From Pseudomaricurvus sp033283175 (GTDB taxonomy: Bacteria > Pseudomonadota > Gammaproteobacteria > Pseudomonadales > Cellvibrionaceae), in contig JAWMQM010000001.1 in the NCBI GenBank assembly GCA_033283175.1, positions 1,488,001 through 1,552,000 on the forward strand: DNA of 64,000 bases, in the 5' to 3' direction. Positions 45,260 to 53,117 of this stretch are shown in pieces. Each line of letters opens with the position of its first letter. The first letter of the stretch is position 1. The position numbers were made by a program, and so were the translations under genes. The notes below the pieces were generated by a model that was not told the origin of the DNA, made no database searches, and saw only the letters and a list, made by a program, of their open reading frames with translations.

Positions 45260-46594
45260 ATGAGACCTGGATTCACAACACGATTTCTGACCGCCGCGGC
45301 GTTTGCGGCAACACTGTTCACGGCGACCTGCGTGCAGGCGGATCGCGATATCCACCCGGGACAGCCACCCCAGTGGCGCGGCCAGCCGCATGACACTAAC
45401 GTGCAGTTGGGCCCGCGGCCTTTCTATCTGCTGCAGGATATGGACAGCGGATCGCTGCAGGAGAGGCTGGCGGCCTGCGAAAAACGGGATCCCCGTAACA
45501 GGGCTGCCCATAAGCCCGACTTCCGGAAAACCGATTTCTCCATCGGCCATCGCGGTGCCGCCATGCAGTTCCCGGAGCACACGCGGGAGTCCTACGAAGC
45601 GGCGGCGATAATGGGGGCCGGTATTATCGAGTGCGATGTCACCTTCACCAAGGACCGGGAGCTGGTGTGCCGCCACTCCCAGTGTGACCTGCACACCACC
45701 ACCAACATTCTGGCCACGCCGCTGGCGGCCAAGTGCTCCCAGGGTTTTACACCGGCGGTGTATGACGCCGCTGGCAATCTGGTCTACCCGGCACAGGCTC
45801 GCTGCTGTACCAGTGATATCACCCTGGAAGAGTTCAAAACCTTGCAGGGCAAGATGGATGCCTATGACCCTGGCGCGACAACCGTAGAGGCGTTTATGCG
45901 GGGCACTCCGGACTGGCGGACCGATCTCTATGCGGATAGCGGCACCCTGATGACTCACAAGGAGAGTATTGCCTTGTTTCAACAGTTGGGCGTGAAGATG
46001 ACCCCGGAGTTGAAGAGCGCCAGTGTCGATATGCCCTACGAGGGTGACTACACCCAGCAGGCCTACGCGCAGCAGATGATTGATGAGTACAAGGCGATGG
46101 GGGTGTCGCCCCGCGCTGTCTACCCGCAGTCGTTCAATCTCGAGGATGTGCGCTACTGGATCGCGCAGGAGCCGCGTTTTGGCCAACAGGCGGTCTACCT
46201 GGACGGTCGCTACGACGATCCCGCCTTTGATTACAACAACCCGGTCACCTGGTCGCCGTCCATGGCGGAGCTGGTACAGGACGGTGTTGAAATCATCGCG
46301 CCACCCATCTGGATGTTGCTGGCGGTGAACGCACAGGGTGAGATAGTGCCCTCCCTCTACGCCGAAGCGGCGCAGCAGGCTGGGTTGAAAATCATTACCT
46401 GGACGCTGGAGCGTGACGGGCCTCTGGCCAATGGCGGTGGCTGGTATCACCAGTCGGTGGCAGGGGTGATCGACAACGACGGTGACACCTATAAGGTGCT
46501 GGATGTACTGGCCCAGCAGGTGGGTGTCATTGGTGTGTTTTCCGACTGGCCGGCTACCACCAGCTACTACGCCAACTGCATGAATCTGAAGTGA
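45260..46594 (+). CDS. Periplasmic glycerophosphodiester phosphodiesterase
   Basis: Hydrolyses glycerophosphodiesters to glycerol-3-phosphate and alcohol. A signal peptide (FLTAAAFAATLFTATCVQA) shows export. The GDPD barrel starts SIGHRGAAMQFPEHTRESYEAA with the catalytic His and Arg, then GAGIIECDVTFTKDRELVCRHSQCD with the metal Glu/Asp and second His. 444 residues is longer than GlpQ, with several inserted Cys-containing loops (CDLHTTTNI, AAKCSQG, ARCCTSD) that may form disulfides. AGGAGG is 9 nt before ATG 45260. It may use lipid headgroups freed by the nearby phospholipase. Confidence 0.88.
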   Translation: MRPGFTTRFLTAAAFAATLFTATCVQADRDIHPGQPPQWRGQPHDTNVQLGPRPFYLLQDMDSGSLQERLAACEKRDPRNRAAHKPDFRKTDFSIGHRGAAMQFPEHTRESYEAAAIMGAGIIECDVTFTKDRELVCRHSQCDLHTTTNILATPLAAKCSQGFTPAVYDAAGNLVYPAQARCCTSDITLEEFKTLQGKMDAYDPGATTVEAFMRGTPDWRTDLYADSGTLMTHKESIALFQQLGVKMTPELKSASVDMPYEGDYTQQAYAQQMIDEYKAMGVSPRAVYPQSFNLEDVRYWIAQEPRFGQQAVYLDGRYDDPAFDYNNPVTWSPSMAELVQDGVEIIAPPIWMLLAVNAQGEIVPSLYAEAAQQAGLKIITWTLERDGPLANGGGWYHQSVAGVIDNDGDTYKVLDVLAQQVGVIGVFSDWPATTSYYANCMNLK

Positions 46595-46729
46595 GGGGTT
46601 TTACCGGCGCCGGAGGCTGAGTCCCTGTAGCAGGTACAGGTTGATGGTTGCAGGGGCGTGGCTCCCGGTGCGATGGCTGTTCACGGCAAGTGCGGAAACG
46701 ATGGTTTACAGGATCAGGAATCCTGAGTG

Positions 46730-47149
46730 TCAGCGGAACTGCCGGACGCTGCCGGTAACCACCCCTTCGATACGCAGGTCGGCACTGTCGTGCAGCGACA
46801 GGGGTTCGGCACTGCTGTCGGCGGCCAGCAGCAGGCTGTTGCGCAGGTCCAGCCGGCGGCACAGCAGTTCCCCGTCCAGTGCGGCAACCACAATATCGCC
46901 GTGGGACGGGTAGAGGCTGCGGTCGACAATCAGCAGGTCGCCGTCAAACAGGCCGTCGTCGCGCATCAGCTCGCCCCGTACCCGGGCGCAGAAGGTGGTG
47001 GTGGCGCGGCGTACCAGCAGGTCGTTGAGGTCCACGCCAGGCTCATCCTCGTCGGCGGGGCCGTCAAAGCCGGCCTGGGCACTGTGCAGGTAGAGGGGCA
47101 GGGTGAGCTGGGTCTGGATGGCGGTGGGCAAGGTCTCTGCGATATTCAT
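46730..47149 (-). CDS. UmuD-like S24 protein lacking the catalytic Ser and Lys
   Basis: Clear homologue of the SOS mutagenesis protein UmuD: TLPLYLHSAQAGF keeps an Ala-Gly cleavage-site equivalent (residues 26-27), and FDGDLLIVDRSLYPSHGDIVVAALDGELL follows the UmuD fold closely. In E. coli the catalytic Ser sits in GDSM and the Lys in VKKL; here the equivalents are GELM (Leu 61) and CRRL (Arg 98), so self-cleavage should be impossible. Start is ATG 47149, whose AGGTG ribosome site lies within the LexA-box arm; a GTG at 47158 is less likely. No umuC or imuB is next to it. It may act as an uncleavable partner or competitor of UmuD or of a polymerase elsewhere. 139 residues, full length, so it is not an obvious pseudogene. 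Confidence 0.85.
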   Translation of the reverse strand: MNIAETLPTAIQTQLTLPLYLHSAQAGFDGPADEDEPGVDLNDLLVRRATTTFCARVRGELMRDDGLFDGDLLIVDRSLYPSHGDIVVAALDGELLCRRLDLRNSLLLAADSSAEPLSLHDSADLRIEGVVTGSVRQFR

Positions 47150-47155
47150 AATCGA

Positions 47156-47187
47156 CACCTATACTGTATTTATATCCAGTATAGGTG
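47156..47187 (-). promoter_or_regulatory. LexA (SOS) box
   Basis: CACCTATACTG, ten bases TATTTATATC, CAGTATAGGTG: the CTG-N10-CAG SOS core (47164-47179) with TACTGTAT...CAGTA flanks close to the gammaproteobacterial consensus, extended to perfect 11-base arms. It directly precedes the UmuD-like start codon on the minus strand. Confidence 0.9.
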
Positions 47188-47219
47188 TGCAGGCAGTCTG
47201 GCGTCAACGAGGCGGGAGT

Positions 47220-47714
47220 TCAGGGGGCGGGCGTAAACCGTCGCACCAGTTCACTGTGCTGCGGGAATTGCTGCTGCAGGGCCCGGCGTTCGCCAAGGGT
47301 CATATCGGCGAAGTCAAAACCGGGCGACACCGCTTCGCTGAGGAGGCCGAAGTCACCTTCTTCCAGTTCCGTGGCTTTCCAGACCCCACCGGGCACCAGC
47401 ATTTGCAGTTGCTGGCCAGCGCCCAGGTCCGGGCCCAGCACTACTGTCTGCAGCTCCCCGTCGGGGTGGATCAGGTGGTAGCGCAGGGGACTGCCAAGAT
47501 GCCAGAAGTGGAGTATATCGGAGCAGTTGCGGTGCCAGCGGCCCCGCGGCTGCTCACGGGTGAGCAGGTAGTAGATGCTGGTCAGTGCCGGCCTCTCGCC
47601 TTGCACAGTCTGCAGGGCCGTCTCCGAGGCATAGGTGCGACGGAAGTAGCCACCTTCAACGTGGGGCTGCAGCTGCAGCCGCTCGATAACCTGTTGCCGG
47701 GTGTTCTCGGTCAT
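47220..47714 (-). CDS. Cupin_5 (DUF985) family protein
   Basis: A 164-residue cupin of unknown activity. The family pattern is QLQPHVEGGYFRRTY, then SIYYLLTREQPRGRWHRNCSDILHFWHLG (His ligands of the barrel) and GGVWKATELEEGDFGLLSEAVSPGFDF. I start at ATG 47714; the open frame continues upstream to 47942 but overlaps the phospholipase gene. It follows pldA by 14 nt, so it is probably co-transcribed with it. Confidence 0.85.
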   Translation of the reverse strand: MTENTRQQVIERLQLQPHVEGGYFRRTYASETALQTVQGERPALTSIYYLLTREQPRGRWHRNCSDILHFWHLGSPLRYHLIHPDGELQTVVLGPDLGAGQQLQMLVPGGVWKATELEEGDFGLLSEAVSPGFDFADMTLGERRALQQQFPQHSELVRRFTPAP

Positions 47715-47728
47715 AGCGGGAGCCGCTC

Positions 47729-48751
47729 CTAGTACCAGTCTGTCAGGATAAAGCCAATGCCAATGCGCTGGGTGCGGTGGTTGTAGTCTATCAGCGTCTC
47801 GCCGTAGCCGTTTACGTATTCGAGGTAGCCGTTGAGGCGCCCGGGCAGTGGAAAGCTGAGCCCCAGGGTAATGGAGTTGCGGTTCTCCTCGCTCTGCATA
47901 TTGTTGCGGAAGGTGGTGGAGAGCATCCAGTCGTCGTTCCATTTATACGCCGCTTTCAGGTCGGCGTAACCCAGGTAATCCTCGATATCCGGGTTGTCAT
48001 CGTCGTCGGCGTCTTCCGGTATCCGGTACCAGGGCTTGAGGGAGAAGGCCCAGCGATTGCGGGCCAGCACAAATTCGGCGTAGAGCCGGTTCCAGCTGCG
48101 GGAGAGTGGTTCGCCGCGGCCGTTGGATTGGTGCACGAAGCCGAGGTTGAACAATTCCAGGTCGGCGCCGAGCACTGACAGCCCGGTAGGGATGCTCCAG
48201 GCCACTTCCGGTGAATAGTTGGTCTCGCGGAAGGGGGCAGAGGCACCGGTGTTGTACATCTGCCAGAGGGAGAGTTGGGTATAGCCGAACCAGAGAGTTG
48301 AGTCCTGCAGCAGGAAATCCTCAACCAGCGGTACCTTGAAGCTGATCTGGAATTTCACCTCTTCATTGTCCAGCGGCTCATCCTGATCCGGCCCCAGCGC
48401 CAGGGTGCTGTAGGTGCTCTGGTTGGGGCTCTTCATGTAGGTATAGGGCAGGATATAAGTCTTGTCGTGGGGCAGGATGGCAAAGGTGTGGCCAAACAGC
48501 AGGTCTTCCCGTTGCAGGTGCTTTTTCACCTCCGACTCCTGCTCCCCTTCCAGCGCAACCACCAGCTCTTCGGCTTCTGCGGCCGCGACCGGTTCCTCTT
48601 CAATTATCGAGGGCGGGCCAAACAGGGCGTCGTAGCACTCCAGGCGCAGCTGGTCGTCGGCAATGGTATTACAGTCAGCCGTGAGGCCTGGCGTGGCGAA
48701 GCCAAGCAGTGGCAGGGCCAGCAGCAGGGGCCGGTTCAGGAGCAGGGGCAT
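47729..48751 (-). CDS. pldA: Outer-membrane phospholipase A1 (OMPLA)
   Basis: A 12-stranded barrel that cuts phospholipids appearing in the outer leaflet. A 340-residue precursor with signal peptide (LLLALPLLGFATPGLTA), an N-terminal extension with two Cys (ADCNTIADDQLRLECYDALFG), then the catalytic FVHQSNGRGEPLSRSWNR with His207 and Ser209 and the third partner Asn in the same barrel wall. The end ILTDWY has a terminal aromatic. Start is ATG 48751. Products would be lysolipids and fatty acids. Confidence 0.9.
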   Translation of the reverse strand: MPLLLNRPLLLALPLLGFATPGLTADCNTIADDQLRLECYDALFGPPSIIEEEPVAAAEAEELVVALEGEQESEVKKHLQREDLLFGHTFAILPHDKTYILPYTYMKSPNQSTYSTLALGPDQDEPLDNEEVKFQISFKVPLVEDFLLQDSTLWFGYTQLSLWQMYNTGASAPFRETNYSPEVAWSIPTGLSVLGADLELFNLGFVHQSNGRGEPLSRSWNRLYAEFVLARNRWAFSLKPWYRIPEDADDDDNPDIEDYLGYADLKAAYKWNDDWMLSTTFRNNMQSEENRNSITLGLSFPLPGRLNGYLEYVNGYGETLIDYNHRTQRIGIGFILTDWY

Positions 48752-48940
48752 GGGGTTTCTCTGGGTATGGGCAATGGGCGCGACGCAGCGCTGTCTGGCG
48801 CCCACATTGTACTTATCGGCGTGCGCAGATGCATGGCGCCGTGGCCGGGTTTAGCGCTTGAGCTGGGTCGGGGTTTGGCGCAGACTGCCGGCACAACAAC
48901 CACAATCAGTCAATCTGACGCGAATTATAAGGATACTGTT

Positions 48941-49420
48941 ATGACAATCTCTGTTGGTGATCGCATTCCGGACGTAAGTCTGAAAGTCATGGGTGCCGAG
49001 GGCCCTCAGGCTGTTTCCACCGGCGAGCTGCTGGCGGGCAAGCGCGTGGTACTGTTTGCAGTGCCCGGTGCCTTTACCCCCGGCTGCTCCCGCGCCCACC
49101 TGCCCGGTTATGTGGTGCATGTGGACGACATCAAGGCCAAGGGTATTGATGAGGTGATCTGTACCTCCGTGAACGACGCCTTTGTCATGAGCGCCTGGGG
49201 TACGGCCCAGAACGCCGAACACATCACCATGCTGGCTGACGGTAACGCAGAACTGGCGCAGGCGCTGGGCCTGACCATGGACGGCAGCGGTTTCGGCCTC
49301 GGTCAGCGCAGCAAGCGCTATGCCATGGTGGTGAACGATGGCGTGGTGGAACTGCTTAATGTGGACGACAGCGGTGCTGTTGAGAAGAGCAGCGCCGAGA
49401 CCATTCTGGCCGCGCTGTAA
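48941..49420 (+). CDS. Peroxiredoxin, Prx5/AhpE-like
   Basis: A 159-residue thiol peroxidase that reduces peroxides with thioredoxin, glutaredoxin or glutathione as donor. The peroxidatic motif PGAFTPGCSRAHLPGY puts Cys at 49 and Thr at 46; no clear resolving Cys is seen in the rest, so it is 1-Cys or uses an external thiol. AAGGATA lies 6 nt upstream of ATG 48941. It is divergent from pldA and convergent with the folate gene; a GC hairpin without U-run sits at 49435-49452 between them. Confidence 0.92.
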   Translation: MTISVGDRIPDVSLKVMGAEGPQAVSTGELLAGKRVVLFAVPGAFTPGCSRAHLPGYVVHVDDIKAKGIDEVICTSVNDAFVMSAWGTAQNAEHITMLADGNAELAQALGLTMDGSGFGLGQRSKRYAMVVNDGVVELLNVDDSGAVEKSSAETILAAL

Positions 49421-49466
49421 GCGTTGTCACCAGCGGCGGTCACCGGACCGCCACTGTGCCCGATGA

Positions 49467-50090
49467 TCAGAACAAGCCATCGGCCGGCAGTGCCGGGTTG
49501 GCGATCAGCTGCTGGTCGGTAACCACCGCCTGCAGTGGCACGTCCCAGCTCTCCAGGGGCAGCTGTTCCACTCTCTGGCACTCGTGAGCCAGTCCCACCA
49601 GCGCCGGCCCTTTGCGGGGATGGGCAATCCTGAAGGCGAAGGTGCGGTCGTAAAAACCGCCACCCATACCCAGCCTGCCGCCACAGCTGTCAAAACCCAC
49701 CAACGGCATCAGCACCAGTTGCAGCTGCTCCGGTTCGATGTGCTCATCGTAGTCGGGGTGGGGCTCATCAATACCGTAGCGATTGGTCACCATGGGGGTG
49801 TCGGGGGTATAGCGTACAAACTTCAGGCGCCGGCTGGCGGTCAATACCGGCAGGTAGCTGAACTTGTCGCGGCGCCAAAGCTCCTGCAGCAGGGGGGTGG
49901 GGTCCACCTCACCGTCATTGGGCAGATAAAGTGCAATGTGGCGACTGTTGTGCAGCAGCGGCAGGGAGAGCAGGCGTTGGCAGACACGGCTGGAAGCGTG
50001 CTGTTGTTGCTCCCCAGTCAGCGCGCGGCGGCGGCTGCGCAGGGTCTGGCGCAATTGCGCGCGCATCTCATCCATAGAAACGGGTTCCAT
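49467..50090 (-). CDS. fau: 5-formyltetrahydrofolate cyclo-ligase
   Basis: Converts 5-formyl-THF to 5,10-methenyl-THF with ATP, salvaging the folate trapped by serine hydroxymethyltransferase. The signature is GMGGGFYDRTF near residue 150; the basic N-terminus RQTLRSRRRALTGEQ and the LPNDGEVDPTPLLQ segment match YgfA/Fau. ATG 50090 or ATG 50075 may start it; both have only weak ribosome sites. It lies directly downstream of 6S RNA, the classical ssrS-ygfA arrangement of gammaproteobacteria. Confidence 0.92.
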   Translation of the reverse strand: MEPVSMDEMRAQLRQTLRSRRRALTGEQQQHASSRVCQRLLSLPLLHNSRHIALYLPNDGEVDPTPLLQELWRRDKFSYLPVLTASRRLKFVRYTPDTPMVTNRYGIDEPHPDYDEHIEPEQLQLVLMPLVGFDSCGGRLGMGGGFYDRTFAFRIAHPRKGPALVGLAHECQRVEQLPLESWDVPLQAVVTDQQLIANPALPADGLF

Positions 50091-50129
50091 CGCTGGCTGG
50101 AGAAGGGTCCGGGGCGAAGGGGGGAGTAA

Positions 50130-50304
50130 TAGAGCCCCGAGGGTGCCGCTGTCAACTTGGCCTTGAACCGTAAGGTTCAAGGTGGGGGTCTCTGCAGTAC
50201 CTAAGGCTTTCCGTAGACCGGACCTGCACACGGGTACTGACTAGCTACCCCCGGGGTATAGATTATCGGCTCGAGGACTTGTTGACTGGCAAACACCTCA
50301 GGGT
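50130..50304 (-). ncRNA. ssrS: 6S RNA
   Basis: Mimics an open promoter and sequesters the sigma-70 RNA polymerase in stationary phase. Read on the minus strand the landmarks are GAGCCGATAATC early, GAAAGCCTTAGG in the 3' half, and the terminal hairpin CTTGAACCTTACGGTTCAAG. Ends CCCTGAGGTG and CACCCTCGGGG pair to close the rod. It is located between zapA and the cyclo-ligase gene, the standard place. Ends are estimated to within a few bases; the 5' end is set about 7 nt after a TATAAT. Confidence 0.9.
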
Positions 50305-50311
50305 GGGCACC

Positions 50312-50317
50312 ATTATA
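50312..50317 (-). promoter_or_regulatory. -10 box of the 6S RNA promoter
   Basis: TATAAT on the minus strand, about 7 nt before the inferred 6S RNA 5' end. The -35 element is not obvious. Confidence 0.7.
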
Positions 50318-50374
50318 GCGCAATGGGATGCGGGCCAACACCCGCAGACGCAAATCGACGGCAGGAAAAGAGTT

Positions 50375-50668
50375 TCAGCTGAGTTTGTTGAGCGCCTGTT
50401 CCAGCTTCTCATTCAGCCGGGTCAGGGCGCTGTCACTAAGGTTGGCATCACCGCCCTGGCCGCGGGCCAGCAGCAGTTCATGGCTGAGGTTGAGGGCGGC
50501 CATGACAGCGATACGCTCCAGACCGATGACACTGCCCTGGTTACGGATAGAGCGCATGCGCTCATCGAGATTACGGGCAGCTTCGGTCAGCGCGTACTTC
50601 TCACCGGCGGGGCACGCCACCTGATAATCCTTGTCGAGGATTTTCACAAATACCGTTTCGCTGCTCAT
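50375..50668 (-). CDS. zapA: Cell division protein ZapA
   Basis: Bundles FtsZ filaments at the division ring. A 97-residue protein with the small N-terminal beta-alpha domain (VFVKILDKDYQVACPAGEKYALTEAARNLDERM) and a C-terminal coiled coil. ATG 50668 has GAAGG 7 nt upstream; the longer frame to 50701 overlaps the ZapB-like gene. It is the usual upstream neighbour of 6S RNA. Confidence 0.92.
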   Translation of the reverse strand: MSSETVFVKILDKDYQVACPAGEKYALTEAARNLDERMRSIRNQGSVIGLERIAVMAALNLSHELLLARGQGGDANLSDSALTRLNEKLEQALNKLS

Positions 50669-50697
50669 GGGACTTCCTTCAACCGCAAGCGGTTGCA

Positions 50698-50928
50698 TCA
50701 ATTGTGCTCTTCGAGGCTTTTCAGTCGTGTGATCATTGCCTCGACCCGATTTTTTGCCAGCTCATTTTTTTCGATCAGACGCTTGCGCTCTCCGAGCCAC
50801 TCATCCTCTTTGACGCGCGCCCTGGCCACTTGCTGACGCAGTTCGTCATTCTCTCGACTGAGCTGATCACAGGCACCGATCAAGCGATCCAGTTTGCTTT
50901 CCAATGCTGCGAGGAGCTGATCGGTCAT
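50698..50928 (-). CDS. ZapB-like coiled-coil protein
   Basis: A 76-residue protein almost wholly coiled coil (LESKLDRLIGACDQLSRENDELRQQV and on). Genes for such proteins often precede zapA in gammaproteobacteria and the product is presumed to work with ZapA at the divisome. Similarity to E. coli ZapB is by size and heptads only. It lies 29 nt upstream of zapA on the same strand, and is divergent from ygfB. Confidence 0.8.
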   Translation of the reverse strand: MTDQLLAALESKLDRLIGACDQLSRENDELRQQVARARVKEDEWLGERKRLIEKNELAKNRVEAMITRLKSLEEHN

Positions 50929-51130
50929 GTGGCGGGCCTGTGGTCGGGTTTGGGGCTACTATATTGCGCCCTATCACAGGGGTCAACCGGCTGCCACCCG
51001 TTTACAGAATCAGTCTGCAGAATGCCATGGAGTGACTTCGGTGGCCCGCGAAAAGTTCCCGTCAGGCCTGCTGCTGACGACCCGGAAGGCCATTTCTGCT
51101 AGCATGTTGGCGTTAATCCAAGGGAGCCTT

Positions 51131-51733
51131 ATGAGTAACGTTGAACCCCTGATCTCCTTCGAGGAGATGAACCATCTGTTGATTCCGCTGGGTGCACTGA
51201 ACAGTCCCTCGGAACTGCACGGTATGTTGTGCGGCAAACTGTGCGGCGGACAGCGCTTGCCAGCCGACGAATGGCTGGAGCAAGCCCTTACCTTTATGGA
51301 CATTATCACCACGGAAGAGGAGGGGGTTGTTGGCGATCCCGAGGGCCGCGGGCAAGCCGCCATGGCACGCCTCTACCCGGTAACCCTGGCGCAGTTGCAG
51401 GATGACCAGCTCGGTTTCCAGCTGCTGCTGCCCGGCGATGATGCCGACCTGGAGCGGCGCAGCCAGGCCCTGGGCGAGTGGTGTCACGGTTTTCTCACCG
51501 GCTTCGGCAGTGCCGGTCTCGCTGCCGGCACCAAATTTTCCGAAGAGTCCGCCGATTGCCTGCGCGACCTGGCGGCCATCGCCCAGATCGGTGATGGCGC
51601 CGAGGAAGATGAAGGCGAGGCCGAAGGGCACCTGGTCCAGATCGAGGAGTATGTGCGCATGGCGGCACTGACCCTGTTTATGGAGTTCGGTAACAAGCCC
51701 GCCGGCGACAGTGAACAACCGGTATTGCATTGA
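51131..51733 (+). CDS. ygfB: UPF0149 family protein YgfB
   Basis: A 200-residue all-helical protein of the YecA/YgfB family. Family motifs include SPSELHGMLCGKLCGGQRL, LLLPGDDADLERRSQALGEWCHGFLTGFG and MAALTLFMEFGN. Its homologue in Pseudomonas affects gene regulation linked to beta-lactam resistance; the role here is unknown. ATG 51131 follows AGGGAGCC. It starts the ygfB-pepP-ubiH-ubiI operon conserved across the class. Confidence 0.92.
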   Translation: MSNVEPLISFEEMNHLLIPLGALNSPSELHGMLCGKLCGGQRLPADEWLEQALTFMDIITTEEEGVVGDPEGRGQAAMARLYPVTLAQLQDDQLGFQLLLPGDDADLERRSQALGEWCHGFLTGFGSAGLAAGTKFSEESADCLRDLAAIAQIGDGAEEDEGEAEGHLVQIEEYVRMAALTLFMEFGNKPAGDSEQPVLH

Positions 51734-51772
51734 CGTTTTGCCGCCCGGGATGGGCGGCTGTTGAGGATCGGC

Positions 51773-53092
51773 ATGACTATCACCAAGCAGGAATTCGCCC
51801 GTCGTCGCAAACAGCTGATGGCGATGATGGAAACCAACAGTATCGCCATCCTGCCCTCGGCGGCGGAGAAAACCCGCTCCCGCGACACGGAGTACAACTT
51901 CCGTCAGGACAGTGACTTCCTTTACCTGACCGGCTTTAACGAGCCGGAAGCGGTACTGGTACTGCTGCCGGGGCGTGAGCACGGCGAATATGTCCTCTTC
52001 TGTCGCGAGCGTGATCGCGACAAGGAGATCTGGAACGGCTATCGCGCCGGCCCCGAGGGTGCCTGCGAAAAGTTTGGTGCCGACGACGCTTTTCCCATTG
52101 ATGATATCGACGATATTCTGCCGGGGCTGATTGAGGGCCGTGAACGGGTCTACTACGCCATGGGCCGCGATCAGGAGTTCGATCACCAGGTCATGGTGTG
52201 GGTTAACACCATTCGCGCAAGAGTGCGCACCGGTGCCATTCCCCCCGGCGAGTTTCTTGATCTGGATCACCTGCTGCACGACATGCGCCTGTATAAAAGT
52301 GCGGCTGAAATCCGGCTGATGCAGCGCGCCGGTGAGATCTCCGCAGCCGCTCATTCCCGCGCCATGAAAATCTGCAAGCCGGGACTCTATGAGTATCAAC
52401 TGGAGGCGGAGATCCACCACCAGTTTGCTTTTAATGGCGCCCGCTTTCCGGCCTACAACACCATTGTGGGCGGTGGTGCCAACGGCTGCATCCTCCACTA
52501 TGTGGAGAACAGCGATGCGCTGCGCGACGGCGACCTGGTGCTGATCGATGCCGGTTGCGAGCTGGAGGGGTACGCCGCGGACATCACCCGTACCTTTCCG
52601 GTCAATGGTCGTTTCAGCGTTGAACAACGGGCGCTCTACGAACTGACCCTGCGTGCCCAGGAGGCGGCGCTGGCGGTGATCGCTCCCGGTCGTCACTGGA
52701 ACGAGCCCCACGAGGCGTCGGTACGCTGCATCACCGAGGGACTGTTGGAGCTGGGTTTGTTGCGCGGCGAGCTGGAGCAGTTGATTGCCGACGAGGCCTA
52801 TAAAGAGTTTTACATGCACCGCATCGGTCACTGGCTGGGACTGGATGTACACGACGTGGGCGACTACCGGGTTGGCGGCGAGTGGCGGGTGCTGGAGCCA
52901 GGCATGGTGATGACTGTTGAGCCGGGCATCTACGTATCCCCGGATAACGCCTCGGTGGAAGCCAAGTGGCGGGGTATCGGTATCCGCATCGAAGACGATG
53001 TACTGATTACCAAAGAGGGCTACGAGATACTCACCAGTGCGGTACCGAAGAGTGTGGATGAGATTGAAGCGCTGATGGCCGGTGCGGCCTGA
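51773..53092 (+). CDS. pepP: Xaa-Pro aminopeptidase PepP
   Basis: Removes N-terminal residues preceding proline. 439 residues with the N-terminal domain and the pita-bread C-terminal domain. Metal ligands are seen in LIDAGCELEGYAADITRTFP (two Asp), HRIGHWLGLDVHDVG (His), VEPGIYVSP (Glu) and GIRIEDDVLIT (Glu). GAGGATCGGC precedes ATG 51773. It lies between ygfB and ubiH as in E. coli. Confidence 0.95.
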   Translation: MTITKQEFARRRKQLMAMMETNSIAILPSAAEKTRSRDTEYNFRQDSDFLYLTGFNEPEAVLVLLPGREHGEYVLFCRERDRDKEIWNGYRAGPEGACEKFGADDAFPIDDIDDILPGLIEGRERVYYAMGRDQEFDHQVMVWVNTIRARVRTGAIPPGEFLDLDHLLHDMRLYKSAAEIRLMQRAGEISAAAHSRAMKICKPGLYEYQLEAEIHHQFAFNGARFPAYNTIVGGGANGCILHYVENSDALRDGDLVLIDAGCELEGYAADITRTFPVNGRFSVEQRALYELTLRAQEAALAVIAPGRHWNEPHEASVRCITEGLLELGLLRGELEQLIADEAYKEFYMHRIGHWLGLDVHDVGDYRVGGEWRVLEPGMVMTVEPGIYVSPDNASVEAKWRGIGIRIEDDVLITKEGYEILTSAVPKSVDEIEALMAGAA

Positions 53093-53117
53093 CGCCAGCA
53101 GCAGAACGGACAGACCT

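Noticed and set aside
46730..47149. UmuD-like gene as a simple pseudogene
   Set aside because: The frame is full length, has a ribosome site and a near-ideal LexA box; only the two catalytic residues are changed, so selection for another role is more likely.
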